Source of the DNA: Cladocopium goreaui
Taxonomy: Eukaryota > Sar > Dinophyceae > Suessiales > Symbiodiniaceae
Direction: 5' to 3'
Assembly: GCA_947184155.2 (NCBI GenBank)
Contig: CAMXCT020001731.1
Location: forward strand, 62,001-126,000
Length of the DNA: 64,000 nucleotides
Shown here piece by piece: positions 1-9,832 of this stretch (its first letter is position 1; each line of letters starts with the position of its first letter). Below the pieces are notes generated by a model. The model was not told the DNA's origin, ran no database searches, and saw nothing but the letters and a program-made list of their open reading frames with translations. Position numbers and translations under genes: made by a program.

Positions 1-400
1 ACGGCGTGCACTTTTTAGACACTTTTTCGACATCTGAACCTCCAAAAGTGGTCCGAGAATGGTGTGTTTTGTACATTTTGACTTGGAAATGTGCTTCGCG
101 CCACAACGGCGTGCACTTTTTCGACATCGCAACTTCCAAAAGTGGTCCGGAGCTGAGGCGTTTTGTACATTTTGACTTGGAAATGTGCTTCGCGCCACAA
201 CGGCGTGCACTTTTTCGACATCGCAACTTCCAAAAGTGGTCCAGAGCTGAGGTGTTTTGTACATTTTGACTTGGACATGTGCTTCGCGCCACAACGGCGT
301 GCACTTTTTCGACATCGCAACTTCCAAAAGTGGTCCGGAGCTGCGGTGTTTTGTACATTTTGACTTGGAAATGTGCTTCGCGCCACAACGGCGTGCAATT
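1..400. repeat. 94-bp tandem repeat, about four copies
   Basis: The motif acggcgtgcactttt recurs at 1, 106, 200, 294 and 388. The last three spacings are exactly 94 bases. The first spacing is 105 because an 11-base piece is duplicated near position 12. Copies differ by only a few bases. The open frames on both strands here are by-products of the repeat, since 94 is not a multiple of three and all frames cycle. It may be the edge of a longer satellite array running off the window. Confidence 0.93.
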
Positions 401-1061
401 TTTCATCTCTCATCTGGCCAGCTGGCTCCGCACCCGCCGCTTTAGCGAGCCTACTTTTCGACCCACCGGAGCCACAAATCATTGGAAAAGCACAGTGTTT
501 CGCGACTTTCCTACCTTTTCGCGCATCTGCATCTTCTTTCTTCTGATCTTGTCTCTTCTGACTCTTCTCACCTCTGCTTTTCAACTGTCCATATTGTCGG
601 AAGTTTCACTTCTAAACTTCCTTCGATAAGTGATATTCCATTGGTTACTCTCCCAAAAATATTATGGAACTTGGCCATCCCTTATTTTTCCATAGAAAAA
701 AAGGTCCAGAAAGGGTTGAGTCGTGTCATGTTCCACCCTTGCTCGGCTCAGGGCAAGCGGCGATCCATGGTCGTGTCGTTTTTTTCGCTTCTCCCAAGCA
801 CTGCGATGGCAGCGATGGATCCGAAACAGCAGGTGACTGCTGCGATGCAGAAGGCTGGAAAATCCCATTGGTTTCATACAGAAATGACATAGTAAACCAT
901 AGTAAACCCAATTTTATACATATATAAACCCAATTAATTATATATGTATATATAGATATATATATATATATTATGGTACCAATAGTACCAATAGTATGAT
1001 CTCAGATGACTTTTTTTCCCAGAACACAGCTTCGATATCTTTCGATGTTTTTTCGTGGCAG
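401..1061. other. Unassigned 5' region with TA microsatellite
   Basis: No gene is recognised here. A (TA)n tract lies at about 921-972 and a short duplication (accaatagt) follows it. A possible short exon at about 811-868 (starting MAAMDPKQQ) could belong to the ABC gene downstream, but nothing confirms it. Confidence 0.4.
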
Positions 1062-4000
1062 TTGGAAGACTTATGTGACCCCGAGTATTACAAGAAGGTG
1101 GCATCAGGAGGCGGTGACAACATCAGGCCCGGATGGGTTCATGAGTCCCAGCGTTAGATGATGGTAGTTTCTACGGCTAATTCCTGATATTTACCGGTGA
1201 AAATCCATGGTTTCGTGCAAAGTCTTGCCCTTCCAAGATTAACCCATGAGATCACAAAGAAATTGGATACATCGGCAATATTCCACAATATATCCATGGA
1301 TCTCCAATTTCTTCAAATCGTCAATGAATATGAATGTGGATATCCACCCGGATATCCACGTGGATATCCTTCAAATCTATTCAAATCTTCAGTAAATCCT
1401 CATGTTTTCAAAGACGACATTATCCCATCCCACCATCGCCAGGCGGGAGGTGGGCACCGTGGGCGTCACCTCGCCCTTGTTCGACGTGGACAAAGCCTTC
1501 AAGGCCCTGGCAGAGGAAGCCGAAGACCCGGAGGCCTATGTGGAGCTGCTGGAACGCTTCACTAAGGCCGGCCACCGGGGGATGGGAAATGATGGATGAA
1601 ATGGAAGGAATATTAATTAGTTGATGGTGAATGGAAATACTAGTTGATGATGAATGATAGTTGATGATAGTTGTTGGCAATTCTATGGTATGGCTGATCT
1701 TTACCATGATATTATCATAGAGCTGCCGGTTTTTCCTCCATGAAAAATCACTTGTTGTTGATCAAAACCCTTCAAAATTGATGTATTGATGTAGAGACAA
1801 TGATGTTTTAGGTGGATTCTTCGGCATTTGATAAGTGTGAATCAGAGGTTGGTGGAAAGCAATAGGTTGATTATGGCTGATTTTTGGGTTGCTGGGTGAT
1901 CATCAACTTGATTTGGGATGGATCAAAACCCATAATTTATTCCATATTTGAGGGAATGAACAAACGAACATCCAATTTATGCCATAAATCCCAGCTATTT
2001 TGGGGTTTGACGGGTTTGACCCCCCATTTCTTTTCGCCAGGGAATCACCCGGGCCGATGCAGACGCCTACTCCAGCATTTTTTCCATGAATTCTGCAGCT
2101 GCAACTTCACCCCAGGCCAGATCGATGGTCAGTTTTGCTAGTCGCCCAAGGTTGTTTGTTGCTGGAATATACCAAGGAAATCCAAGGAATATGTTGGTTG
2201 ACCATGACATATTTTTTGTGTTCTGATAGTTTCTTGATGTTTGAAGATTTTCTTTGGGCCAGGTCTACATTGATAAAGCATTTGAGGAGCTGCAGACGTG
2301 TGTTAAAATGGGGGGTCCCCAAGTCACCAAGGGTTTCAATACTAAACTAGTCTAATGATTTGGATGGTTTTGGGGGAACCTCATTTCAGGAAAGCTCCAC
2401 TTGTCTTTTGAAATGCTGAAAACGGTTGGGCGTTGGAATATGTTGGAATCAAAGTGATGTCGCAGGAGCTTAAAGTTGCCAAAGCTGCTGCAAGGGAGCT
2501 GACCAACATGCTGAAATTGTGATGGCCGAAAACTGGAGCTGAGGCTGCATGGTCCGCAACAAGACAAACGGATGAAATTCTTTCGTGAAAGCTATGTTTC
2601 GGCTCAAATATTCAACTCCAAAATGGCCGATGATGTTCAGCCTGAAGCATCAACTCAAAATGTCTTTCTGATTAGGTAACCAAAAGAAAATTCACGGCAC
2701 AAGACAGACTCAGATGACTTTAGCAGATAGCAAAATAGAAATCAATGATGTTTGAAGATAGCAAGTGGCCGCTAAGTCTCCGCAGCAAGAATCTGATTAC
2801 CCCAATCCACCAGATGGATCCCAGACATAGAAAGTGCAGCTTGTTTTTCGGTGTGGCCTGCCATGATCACAGACGCTGTACTGAACTCAGATTGAGGCAA
2901 CAATTGCAGAATTTCAGAAAGGTAGGAAACACTGAAGCCGAGCCCAATTGCAAGCCCAAGTGTGAATTTGGTTCTCAGTTGTCGCCCCAGGATGTTTGGC
3001 TTGCGCGGCATTTGTCCGATTCCCAGCAGTTTTATTTCAGCCAGTGTCAGAAGTTTCCACGCCATCTTGCAATGCTGCGTGGTGTGGTCTCCAATGGCCT
3101 CCAATGGTCTCCAAACACTTCAAACAGAAGGGGAAGAGCAGCTATGTCGACGTGACCTATTCTTGGTGCATAAATGTGTTTTCCATTATCTGTATCATGT
3201 GGGAAGCCCAATAATAAACCATTCAACAAATTCAACAAATTCAACAACCATCTAACATCAGAAATGCATAGGTTTAACATGTTTAACAACCCTTAAACCC
3301 CCCATGACTGGTTAGGCAGCCCGAAGTCCCTCGACTCTGCCTGGGTGCTGGAGCTCTGGTGCTCTCCAGTGCCTCAGCACGGAAGCAGATTGCGATTCGT
3401 GAAGATCCTCCCGTCCAAGTCATAGGAATAACAATTTATGGATAGTAATACTATGGATAATTATTTATGGATAATTATTTATGAGTAATTATTTATGAAT
3501 AATTATTTATGGATAATATACAATATAGTAAGCCATATTGATAATAATAACAATAACATGGATAATACTAATAGTAATAATACTAGTAATACTAATGATA
3601 ACTGTAATGATAACGATAAACATAATATTGTTTTTAAATTCGGGACATTGGGGCATGTGATGTGGATTCCAATTTGTTCATTGTCAAACCATGTCAAACC
3701 ATTTCTTCTGCGAGGGCCATGTTTAACCATCGAACCGATTGGTTGACAGTGCTTTCCATGATGGATAAAGGTTCTGAAGAATATAACCCGTTATGACCCC
3801 AAGCCCATCAACCAGCATCAACCATAGGTCGAAGGATATCGGAATCCAACAACCTATGGCTATGGCTGGGATGATTTGGGATTGCCATAGCCACAGAGGC
3901 TTTGTGAATTTTCGCACCGGAGCACAGCTGAAAACCGCCATCGAGGAAGGAGGCGCCGCAGCTGGGAAAGTTGACATTTAATGCATCTAAGTACTGGCAG

Positions 4001-4201
4001 CCACTGGTACAAAGAATCAGAAAGAATCTTGTTGGGGTTGATCATGATTTGGCATGCCAAGTAACATGTTTTTTTGTCACACCAAAGGGGCAGTGAATAG
4101 GTGGAATAGGTGATAGGACTGGCAGTTCTGCCTGCCACTTCCTCCAGGCAAGTCATCTGCGGTTCGAAGTTTGATGCTCTTCGGTTTGGGTGCCGCCGCA
4201 G
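1062..4201 (+). CDS. ABC transporter gene, 5' exons (N-terminal region, TM1-TM2)
   Basis: This is the front of the ABC half-transporter completed at 23928-33157. Well supported exons are 3316-3398 (TM1, PEVPRLCLGAGALVL), 3899-3952 and 4148-4201 (TM2, MLFGLGAAAG). Their phases join without a gap, and 4201 joins in frame to the exon at 23928. Less certain upstream exons are 1062-1126 (LEDLCDPEYYKK), 1443-1578 (DKAFKALAEEAEDPEAY), 2041-2115 (ITRADADAYSSIF) and 2263-2297 (VYIDKAFEELQ). They would encode a soluble N-terminal region that I do not recognise. The join from 1126 to 1443 keeps phase, and the 2297 end also fits 3316. A piece at 2466-2522 (KVAKAAARELTNM) could instead end a separate small gene. 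No start codon was fixed. Confidence 0.6.
1335..1371. repeat. Cluster of three ggatatcc palindromes
   Basis: Three copies of the 8-base palindrome ggatatcc lie within 37 bases in the intron before the exon at 1443. They may be an AT-rich intron repeat or a small foldback; no function can be read from them. Confidence 0.7.
2772..3104 (-). CDS. Possible small membrane protein, antisense in an intron (doubtful)
   Basis: A 110-codon open frame runs on the - strand inside the ABC intron 2298-3315. It contains a stretch of about 20 hydrophobic residues (FTLGLAIGLGFSVSYL) after a basic segment (MPRKPNILGRQLRTK), a layout seen in small single-span mitochondrial proteins such as cytochrome oxidase accessory subunits. 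No family is recognised. It is the only plausible gene on the - strand in a window where all other genes are on +, and it could be a chance frame in an intron. Confidence 0.2.
   Translation of the reverse strand: MEAIGDHTTQHCKMAWKLLTLAEIKLLGIGQMPRKPNILGRQLRTKFTLGLAIGLGFSVSYLSEILQLLPQSEFSTASVIMAGHTEKQAALSMSGIHLVDWGNQILAAET
3428..3545. repeat. AT-rich 16-base tandem repeat
   Basis: Units close to taattatttatggata repeat several times, followed to about 3625 by short aat/taa repeats. This is intron sequence of the ABC gene. Confidence 0.8.
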
Positions 4202-4320
4202 GCTGTCCAGGGAACTGGAAGTGATTGGTGGTTTGGAAAAGTCAAGGATTTCTTAGGAGAAATTGTTTCTTTCTATCTTGAAAGACTTGAGATGACTTGA
4301 GATCGAGATCTGTGGCATCC

Positions 4321-4488
4321 AACTATATAGGTATATATGAGATATTATGAGATCATATATATCATATATATATATCATATATATCATATATATCATATAT
4401 ATCATATATATCATATATATCATATATATCATATATGTATCATATATATCATATATGTATCATATATATATATATATATCATATATAT
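4321..4488. repeat. (ATATATC)n microsatellite, left flank of the retrotransposon
   Basis: Repeats of catatatat run up to the first base of the 5' LTR. The same motif resumes directly after the 3' LTR at 23852, so the element inserted into one microsatellite in an ABC intron. Confidence 0.93.
4484..4488. other. Target-site duplication, left copy (TATAT)
   Basis: TATAT directly precedes the TG of the 5' LTR and the same five bases follow the CA of the 3' LTR at 23852-23856. Five-base duplications are usual for Ty1/copia elements. The flank is itself a TATAT-rich repeat, so a chance match cannot be excluded. Confidence 0.7.
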
Positions 4489-4722
4489 TGCGAATGGGAG
4501 TACGGTAAGTCTTCAATCCGTAATCCCAGTATACATAGCCATCTTTCCAAGTGCCAAAGGACCACCAAAACCGACGGTCCTTTTGGCTCAAGACCCCGTA
4601 CTGCAGATTCCAAGCAGAAAAGAGCAATGCTGAAGCTCGCCTCCGGTTGACCATTGACAAACGCGAAACAGATCACTCAACTACGAGAACAGGGACACAT
4701 CATAGGGAACGTCCGATTCACA
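4489..4722 (+). repeat. 5' LTR (234 bp)
   Basis: The repeat starts TGCGAATGGGAG and ends GTCCGATTCACA. It matches 23618-23851 base for base by eye, which implies recent insertion. A splice-donor-like ggtaagt occurs at about 4504. A 12-base match to the dinoflagellate spliced leader lies at 4581-4592. No TATA box stands out. Confidence 0.96.
4581..4592 (+). promoter_or_regulatory. Spliced-leader-like sequence in the 5' LTR
   Basis: TTTTGGCTCAAG equals the last 12 bases of the published dinoflagellate spliced leader, and a CCG lies about 10 bases upstream where the leader also begins with CCG. The bases between differ. It could be a relict of a trans-spliced RNA captured by reverse transcription, or part of the LTR promoter. 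Confidence 0.5.
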
Positions 4723-4735
4723 GGTTATCAGCCGT
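4723..4735 (+). promoter_or_regulatory. Candidate tRNA primer-binding site
   Basis: GGTTATCAG directly follows the 5' LTR. It resembles the TGGTATCAG-type site of many copia elements (initiator Met tRNA 3' end) but lacks the leading T. It is also the complement of an anticodon arm reading CTGATAACC, which would suit half-tRNA priming as in Drosophila copia. The choice between these is open. Confidence 0.5.
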
Positions 4736-4783
4736 AGGTCTCCCACGGAGCCTGCGAGCGGGTAACTGCGGACCTTACAATCA

Positions 4784-7700
4784 ATGGCTGAAGAGGATAG
4801 TAGCGATAACGCATTCTCATTTGCTGGACATGCCGCCGCACCAGCTGCCGGCACGCAGTCAAATTCTTCACAGAGTTTCGATACTGGTGGAAGCGAAACC
4901 TCAGAACTGAGACCTAGCACATCCAGACGACCTCTGGTTGCCCCGAGAGGGAGATTAATGCCGACAATGCAAGCAATCGAAGACAGGGACAGTACACCTG
5001 GAAAGAGAAGATCGTCCGCACGACAATCGTCGCCTCCGACGACTCCGAGGACTAAGGCGAAGCCTACATCTTCGAATCCGCCTTCACCGATTCAGGACGC
5101 TACACCATCAGGAGTAGGATCTTTTCAACAAGTGAATGCTCCATCAAGTGGTAGCGATGTCTTCACTGCCTACCAGAGTGAACTATCAGAGTATAAAGCA
5201 TCACTGGGCAGGGCTACTGAAGAAGAATCTATGCTTCAAGCGAGATTAACCGAAATGGCCGCCTATGCCGACCAACAATTCAACTACCTGGAGAACACCA
5301 CTCATCATGAGATGACATCGATGGCTCGACAGCTTCAAGCCCTGAATTCTGAACTGCTCGCCGCACAACAAGAGGACGAAGGAGCAACTTACAGGATTGA
5401 AGAGCTGGAGAGATATCGAACTATGTCAAACGAAGCAGCATCCCATCTGGAACATCGATACTCACAATTGAGATCTGAATTCAATGAACAAATGGGACAA
5501 GCGAATGCAATCATGGTACATGTAGGTACAGATGCAAGTGCCCGCATCAATCAACTCAGATTGGAACTGGAAAACGCGGAGATGAATGCAAAGCAGGAAG
5601 CACTAGCTGTCGGATATGCCAATGACCAAACGTGTGCACTTCACATTGAGATGCTCGAGATTGCGAACCAGAACCAAACGATGAAGAGCACTATGTCATT
5701 GAACATCAGACGGTTGGAAACGGAGCTCGATTCTGCTGATGCGAAGAGGGAAGACATCATGAGAGAACTTCGTAGCGATCTGAGATCCGAACACAACAGA
5801 TATTCCGAATGTGAACACCATCTAGCTCTGGAGGAATCACAACTACAGTTACAGGTTATCCGCAATGAAGGACTGCAATCACAACTGGCCACATCGGAGA
5901 ATCGGTATTCTGAAGAGTTGACCTCTAAGGTGAGCGGGATGCGTGATATGAGGATCATGGAACTACGATCTGAACTACACATGAAACAAAGCCTTTTGGA
6001 TCGGATGCAACAACAATTGACTGAATCGAAGAATCAGTATCATGAACTCTCGTGCCAACAAGCAAGACATGCATCTCCAAGTGTTTCTCCATCACATGGG
6101 ATTTACTATGAGATGTATAATCAATTGCATAGTGAGTACGAGAAGGCCATCAAATACAAGGATGACGTTGACGCTATGCTGCGAAGGACTAGAGCTGAGC
6201 TTATCGACAATGAAGCACTGCTTAAGACCTATCAAAGCTCATATGATTCATTGGGAAAGAAGTACCAAGATGCTTTGGGAAGGATTGACTTCATGAGCAA
6301 CAATCCAAACAATTCCAGTAATCTATTTGACGCTTTGCACAATGAAATCAGTGACAGAGATGAGGCAATCAATCGACTTAACACTGAAGTTGCTACACAG
6401 GAGGAATCCCTTAATCGTGCTCATCGTGATGCCGGTAAAGCTATCAGTATGCTGAATGATAGACGACTCATCATCAAGGGAGCAACAGATTATTCGATTC
6501 CTGAAAGTCATCTGACAGAAATGCACCATCTTGTCAGTGAACGTCAAACAGAGGTGGAGGAAATGTCGAACACCATCGCTGCATTGAAGCTCGAGAACCA
6601 GGCCGCTTCTTCCTCCGCACAGAACCTGCAAGCTATAATGTATGGATCATACAACAATGCTTTTCCCAGGGACGAGTGCGAAGAGAAGTGTGCCAAATTG
6701 AAAGCTGAACTGGAAGAAATGAAACAGGAGAAGAAGTCAGAAGTCAATGCTCTTCGTGACGAACTAAAGAAGATGGAAGAGCGAAAGGACTACTACAAGA
6801 ATAACTTTTCCCAAGCTGAAGATCGTGCCAACGACGAAGAGCAAGAGTTTCGTGCCGAAGCCGAAGCTTTTGAGAAGCTCAGGAACGAATACAACACCAA
6901 CGTCATTGAATTGGAGAACCTCGAAAAGGACAAATCCAAATCCTCTATCTCTCAGAGAGAAGCGGAGAAGATCAACCTACAACCTTGGCCTAAGACAACT
7001 GAACTTTCGTCTTGGAAAGGAAGTGTCGTTCATGAAGTTTGTGTTGCAAGTGGAGATAGACATTATGATGATTGGAAAGCGTGGCTGGCTCCATGTCTCA
7101 CAGACCAGCCGGATTTGGAAACATTAGCCAAAGCACCTGAGGTGAGATTCCAATCCATTGATGCCAAGCTCTCCAATGCTTTGAGGAAAGTCATCGACAA
7201 TGCTGGAGACAAGTCTATGCAAGTGAAGTATGACATGTCCATGAAGAACCAAATGTATGGGAAGAGTGGAGACTTCATTAAGGGACGAGAACTATTCGCA
7301 ATGATCTTGATTAGCTTCAAGTCACCTGATCATACTGAAGTTCTCTACAACGCTCATCATTTGTACATGTTCAGCTACTATGGAGATGACCAACTCGAGG
7401 CCTTCTACAACAAGTGGCTTGACATCATATACAACATGAAACATGATGATCGGCCTTCTGCAAATTCCCTGCGTGACACATTGTTCCGGAAAATTGAACA
7501 CTCAAAACTCATGCACTTTGATATCAGCCGGTACCGTACATTCGATGAAGGGCATCATGAGAAGACTTATGAATTCCTAATCGGCATGATCAAAGGATAC
7601 ATTGCCAGAGGGAAACAAGAAAGACTGTTAAAAGACAGGGAACGCGCAGTCAAGATATCGATGTCATCCAACAAAACTACACCAGCATTGGAAGATGACG

Positions 7701-8446
7701 TGAAGACTGCTGCTCCCACCAAAACCAAGAAGGAAGACGCTGCAGCCGCTTCATCCTCCGGTGATCCTCCCAAAGGGAAGCCGAAGGCTAAGGCGAAAAG
7801 TGAAGCTGCTTCTGTTCTTCCTACGCCTTCTCCGAAGTCTCATGCCGACAAGAACAAGAAAGGCAAAGGCAAAGGAGGGAAGGGAAGATCATCATCACCC
7901 ACCGACAAGAAGAAGATCTTTTGCAACTACTTCTTCAATAAAGGTGGATGCAATAAAGGTGATAAATGTCTATACAGTCATTCTCAGAAAGTCTATGATG
8001 CCAAGATGAAGGATAAGAAGGGTAGAAGTCGAAGCAGAGATTCATCTGGAAGGAGGAGTAAGGGAAGTTCTTCATCTGCTGGACCGAAGAAGAAAGTATG
8101 CTGGCAGTGGCAAAAGGGTACATGTACTTTTGGAAGCAAATGCAAATTTCTACATGCAGACCAGTCACCATCAGCATCCTCCGAAAGAGCCTGCAACAAG
8201 GACAAGAAGAAGAAAGCGGTCCCCATTACCATTGATTCCTTCTTTGATAGCGACACTGAAGATGCAAAGGATTATTCCTCACCGAGGGTAGCCAGCGCAA
8301 AGAAGTCTTCTGATGTTCGCAAGATCACGTTCGACATGGAACCTGGGATCCACAAGATTCATATCAAGGACTACCCGGAGGAGTGCCCAAACGAATTTAT
8401 CGTGACCCCAACAAGCCTTATGCTTTCAGGGAGATCGAAGATCTGA
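4784..8446 (+). CDS. gag: Gag-like protein with coiled coil and two CCCH zinc fingers
   Basis: This 1220-codon frame starts at the first good ATG after the LTR. The N-terminus is Ser/Thr/Pro-rich. Residues about 130-740 are a long Glu/Gln/Arg/Leu-rich coiled coil. A more globular part follows (about 745-960), then a Lys/Ala/Ser-rich basic linker. Two C-X7/8-C-X5-C-X3-H fingers lie near residues 1046 and 1105 (key residues C, C, C, H in each). CCCH fingers bind RNA; copia Gag usually has a CCHC zinc knuckle, so this is unusual. The protein likely packages the element RNA. Its length is far above the usual 300-500 residues. The frame stops at 8446 and coding continues in another frame from about 8383. 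Confidence 0.85.
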   Translation: MAEEDSSDNAFSFAGHAAAPAAGTQSNSSQSFDTGGSETSELRPSTSRRPLVAPRGRLMPTMQAIEDRDSTPGKRRSSARQSSPPTTPRTKAKPTSSNPPSPIQDATPSGVGSFQQVNAPSSGSDVFTAYQSELSEYKASLGRATEEESMLQARLTEMAAYADQQFNYLENTTHHEMTSMARQLQALNSELLAAQQEDEGATYRIEELERYRTMSNEAASHLEHRYSQLRSEFNEQMGQANAIMVHVGTDASARINQLRLELENAEMNAKQEALAVGYANDQTCALHIEMLEIANQNQTMKSTMSLNIRRLETELDSADAKREDIMRELRSDLRSEHNRYSECEHHLALEESQLQLQVIRNEGLQSQLATSENRYSEELTSKVSGMRDMRIMELRSELHMKQSLLDRMQQQLTESKNQYHELSCQQARHASPSVSPSHGIYYEMYNQLHSEYEKAIKYKDDVDAMLRRTRAELIDNEALLKTYQSSYDSLGKKYQDALGRIDFMSNNPNNSSNLFDALHNEISDRDEAINRLNTEVATQEESLNRAHRDAGKAISMLNDRRLIIKGATDYSIPESHLTEMHHLVSERQTEVEEMSNTIAALKLENQAASSSAQNLQAIMYGSYNNAFPRDECEEKCAKLKAELEEMKQEKKSEVNALRDELKKMEERKDYYKNNFSQAEDRANDEEQEFRAEAEAFEKLRNEYNTNVIELENLEKDKSKSSISQREAEKINLQPWPKTTELSSWKGSVVHEVCVASGDRHYDDWKAWLAPCLTDQPDLETLAKAPEVRFQSIDAKLSNALRKVIDNAGDKSMQVKYDMSMKNQMYGKSGDFIKGRELFAMILISFKSPDHTEVLYNAHHLYMFSYYGDDQLEAFYNKWLDIIYNMKHDDRPSANSLRDTLFRKIEHSKLMHFDISRYRTFDEGHHEKTYEFLIGMIKGYIARGKQERLLKDRERAVKISMSSNKTTPALEDDVKTAAPTKTKKEDAAAASSSGDPPKGKPKAKAKSEAASVLPTPSPKSHADKNKKGKGKGGKGRSSSPTDKKKIFCNYFFNKGGCNKGDKCLYSHSQKVYDAKMKDKKGRSRSRDSSGRRSKGSSSSAGPKKKVCWQWQKGTCTFGSKCKFLHADQSPSASSERACNKDKKKKAVPITIDSFFDSDTEDAKDYSSPRVASAKKSSDVRKITFDMEPGIHKIHIKDYPEECPNEFIVTPTSLMLSGRSKI

Positions 8447-8742
8447 CCGATGACCAGTCCAAATCTGACAGCGCATTAGGTCAAACTCGGGCAAGAGCAA
8501 AAGCTATCATCATGAAGAAAGATGGACTCCATCGTTATGTGGATGAAGTGAGGATTATCATTGGCCCGAAATTCGACATGCTGATCAAGTTGGATGGTGA
8601 CAAAGAAGATCTGATTTTCCTGGAGGAACTTGTTGAACATGAAGCCGAAAGATCCCTCGAGAAGTCCAAGAATCTCATGTGCATTTCACTACCAGTACAA
8701 GCCAAAGATCGAAGATTCATTCTTGACTCTGGTAGCGGCTGA
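8383..8742 (+). CDS. pol: Pol fragment: linker and protease active-site segment
   Basis: This frame overlaps the end of the Gag frame by 64 bases and carries the polyprotein onward (YRDPNKPYAF, then EEARSLEKS-like sequence, then FILDSGSG). D-S-G at about 8724 fits the catalytic triad of a retropepsin-type protease. A TGA follows at once, and the expected downstream half of the protease is in the next frame. There is no ATG at its start, so I read it as part of one polyprotein broken by indels rather than a separate gene. An assembly error or programmed shift would look the same. Confidence 0.65.
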   Translation: MPKRIYRDPNKPYAFREIEDLTDDQSKSDSALGQTRARAKAIIMKKDGLHRYVDEVRIIIGPKFDMLIKLDGDKEDLIFLEELVEHEAERSLEKSKNLMCISLPVQAKDRRFILDSGSG

Positions 8743-9832
8743 AAGAATGAACTTGAAGAAAAGGATTTGTGATCCCATTATGTTCCACACTGCGAACGGC
8801 TCAACTGCCACCCAAACAGAAGTCGAAATTGATTTGGGAACCTTTGACGAGATCTCACAAGCCTACGTCCTTGACGACACTCCATCAGTAATGTCTCTTG
8901 GAAAGCGATGCATGGAAGAAGGATACTCCTTCGTGTGGCCTTCCGGTAAGATGCCATTCATGATCACAAAGGACGGGGAACGTATTGATCTGACGATTCA
9001 TGACAACATCCCCTACGTTGATCTTGGAACATACGAATGCACTCCATATGAATGCCATCATACATCGAAGATTCATGATCTACTTGGACATCTTCAAGAG
9101 TGTATCGACAACTTCGATGACCTAGATGAGATAGGCCAAGCATCTCGAAGAGTATATCTGGACGGAGAAAGTGGGTTTGAGGTATCAGTTGACGATCAAA
9201 AGGATTCCCAACACGTCAAAAAGCTCAAGGTGAAGAAGAAAAGGAAGGCAGGGAACCGACGGAGGAAGACGGCATCACCTGGAGAAGAAATCCCATCTGA
9301 TGATGAAGGATATCCGCCTGGAACTCCATATGATGGTCCCCCAGACGGCGAAGAAACCGATCTAGAGGATGAAGGACATGGAGTCCCTGAAGAAGTCGCT
9401 GAAGGTGACGAAGATGATATCGAAATCGATGTTGTTGAAGGTGAATCCAGGGTAGCCAAGAGAGGAACACTCAAAAGGGAAGCAAACAGTCTGAATCACA
9501 AGTTGACTCACAGATACAAGAATCCATACTGTGATTCCTGCATTCGCGCAAAGATGAAACACTTCAAGACTCGTAGAGGATCATACAAAAGGGAACTCAA
9601 GAAGTTTGGCGACCTTATCACTTTCGATGCTGTTGATACATCCAAGGTTCACGATGATGTATTGGTACTTGAGAAGGAAGTGTTAGTCGTCAGAGACTGT
9701 TTTACAGGAATCATTGGTGCCTATCCGTCCGACAGAATGGCTAAAGATGATGTAGTCAGAGCAGTGAAACAATTCATCGGCGCCAAGAAGGTCAGACAGG
9801 CATTTTCTGATCATGCTCCACAAAGGAATTGA
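8630..9832 (+). CDS. pol: Pol fragment: protease C-terminal half and integrase N-terminal half
   Basis: Useful coding starts near 8740, where it continues from the DSG of the previous frame. MFHTANGSTATQTEVEIDLG and SLGKRCMEEGYSFVW match the protease flap and helix region of dinoflagellate copia proteins. An acidic linker (about 9290-9440) leads to the integrase zinc-binding region (LTHRYKNPYCDSC, with H and CxxC) and the catalytic core. The first catalytic Asp is in ITFDAVD (about 9619) and the second in FSDHAP (about 9809). The frame closes at 9832. One extra A in the caaagg run after the second Asp would account for the shift. Confidence 0.75.
   Translation: MLNMKPKDPSRSPRISCAFHYQYKPKIEDSFLTLVAAERMNLKKRICDPIMFHTANGSTATQTEVEIDLGTFDEISQAYVLDDTPSVMSLGKRCMEEGYSFVWPSGKMPFMITKDGERIDLTIHDNIPYVDLGTYECTPYECHHTSKIHDLLGHLQECIDNFDDLDEIGQASRRVYLDGESGFEVSVDDQKDSQHVKKLKVKKKRKAGNRRRKTASPGEEIPSDDEGYPPGTPYDGPPDGEETDLEDEGHGVPEEVAEGDEDDIEIDVVEGESRVAKRGTLKREANSLNHKLTHRYKNPYCDSCIRAKMKHFKTRRGSYKRELKKFGDLITFDAVDTSKVHDDVLVLEKEVLVVRDCFTGIIGAYPSDRMAKDDVVRAVKQFIGAKKVRQAFSDHAPQRN

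Noticed and set aside
15..584. 189-codon - strand frame over the tandem repeat
   Set aside because: It is an open frame created by the 94-bp repeat; both strands and several frames are open across it.
2594..2606. Second spliced-leader-like site (tttcggctcaaat)
   Set aside because: It breaks the TTTTGGCTCAAG match at two places and is not repeated.
4337..4633. Frame encoding an HIYHIY repeat
   Set aside because: Translation of the ATATATC microsatellite continuing into the LTR.
9196..9474. Ser-rich - strand frames in the retrotransposon
   Set aside because: Antisense of the acidic linker in pol, with no domain and no start context.
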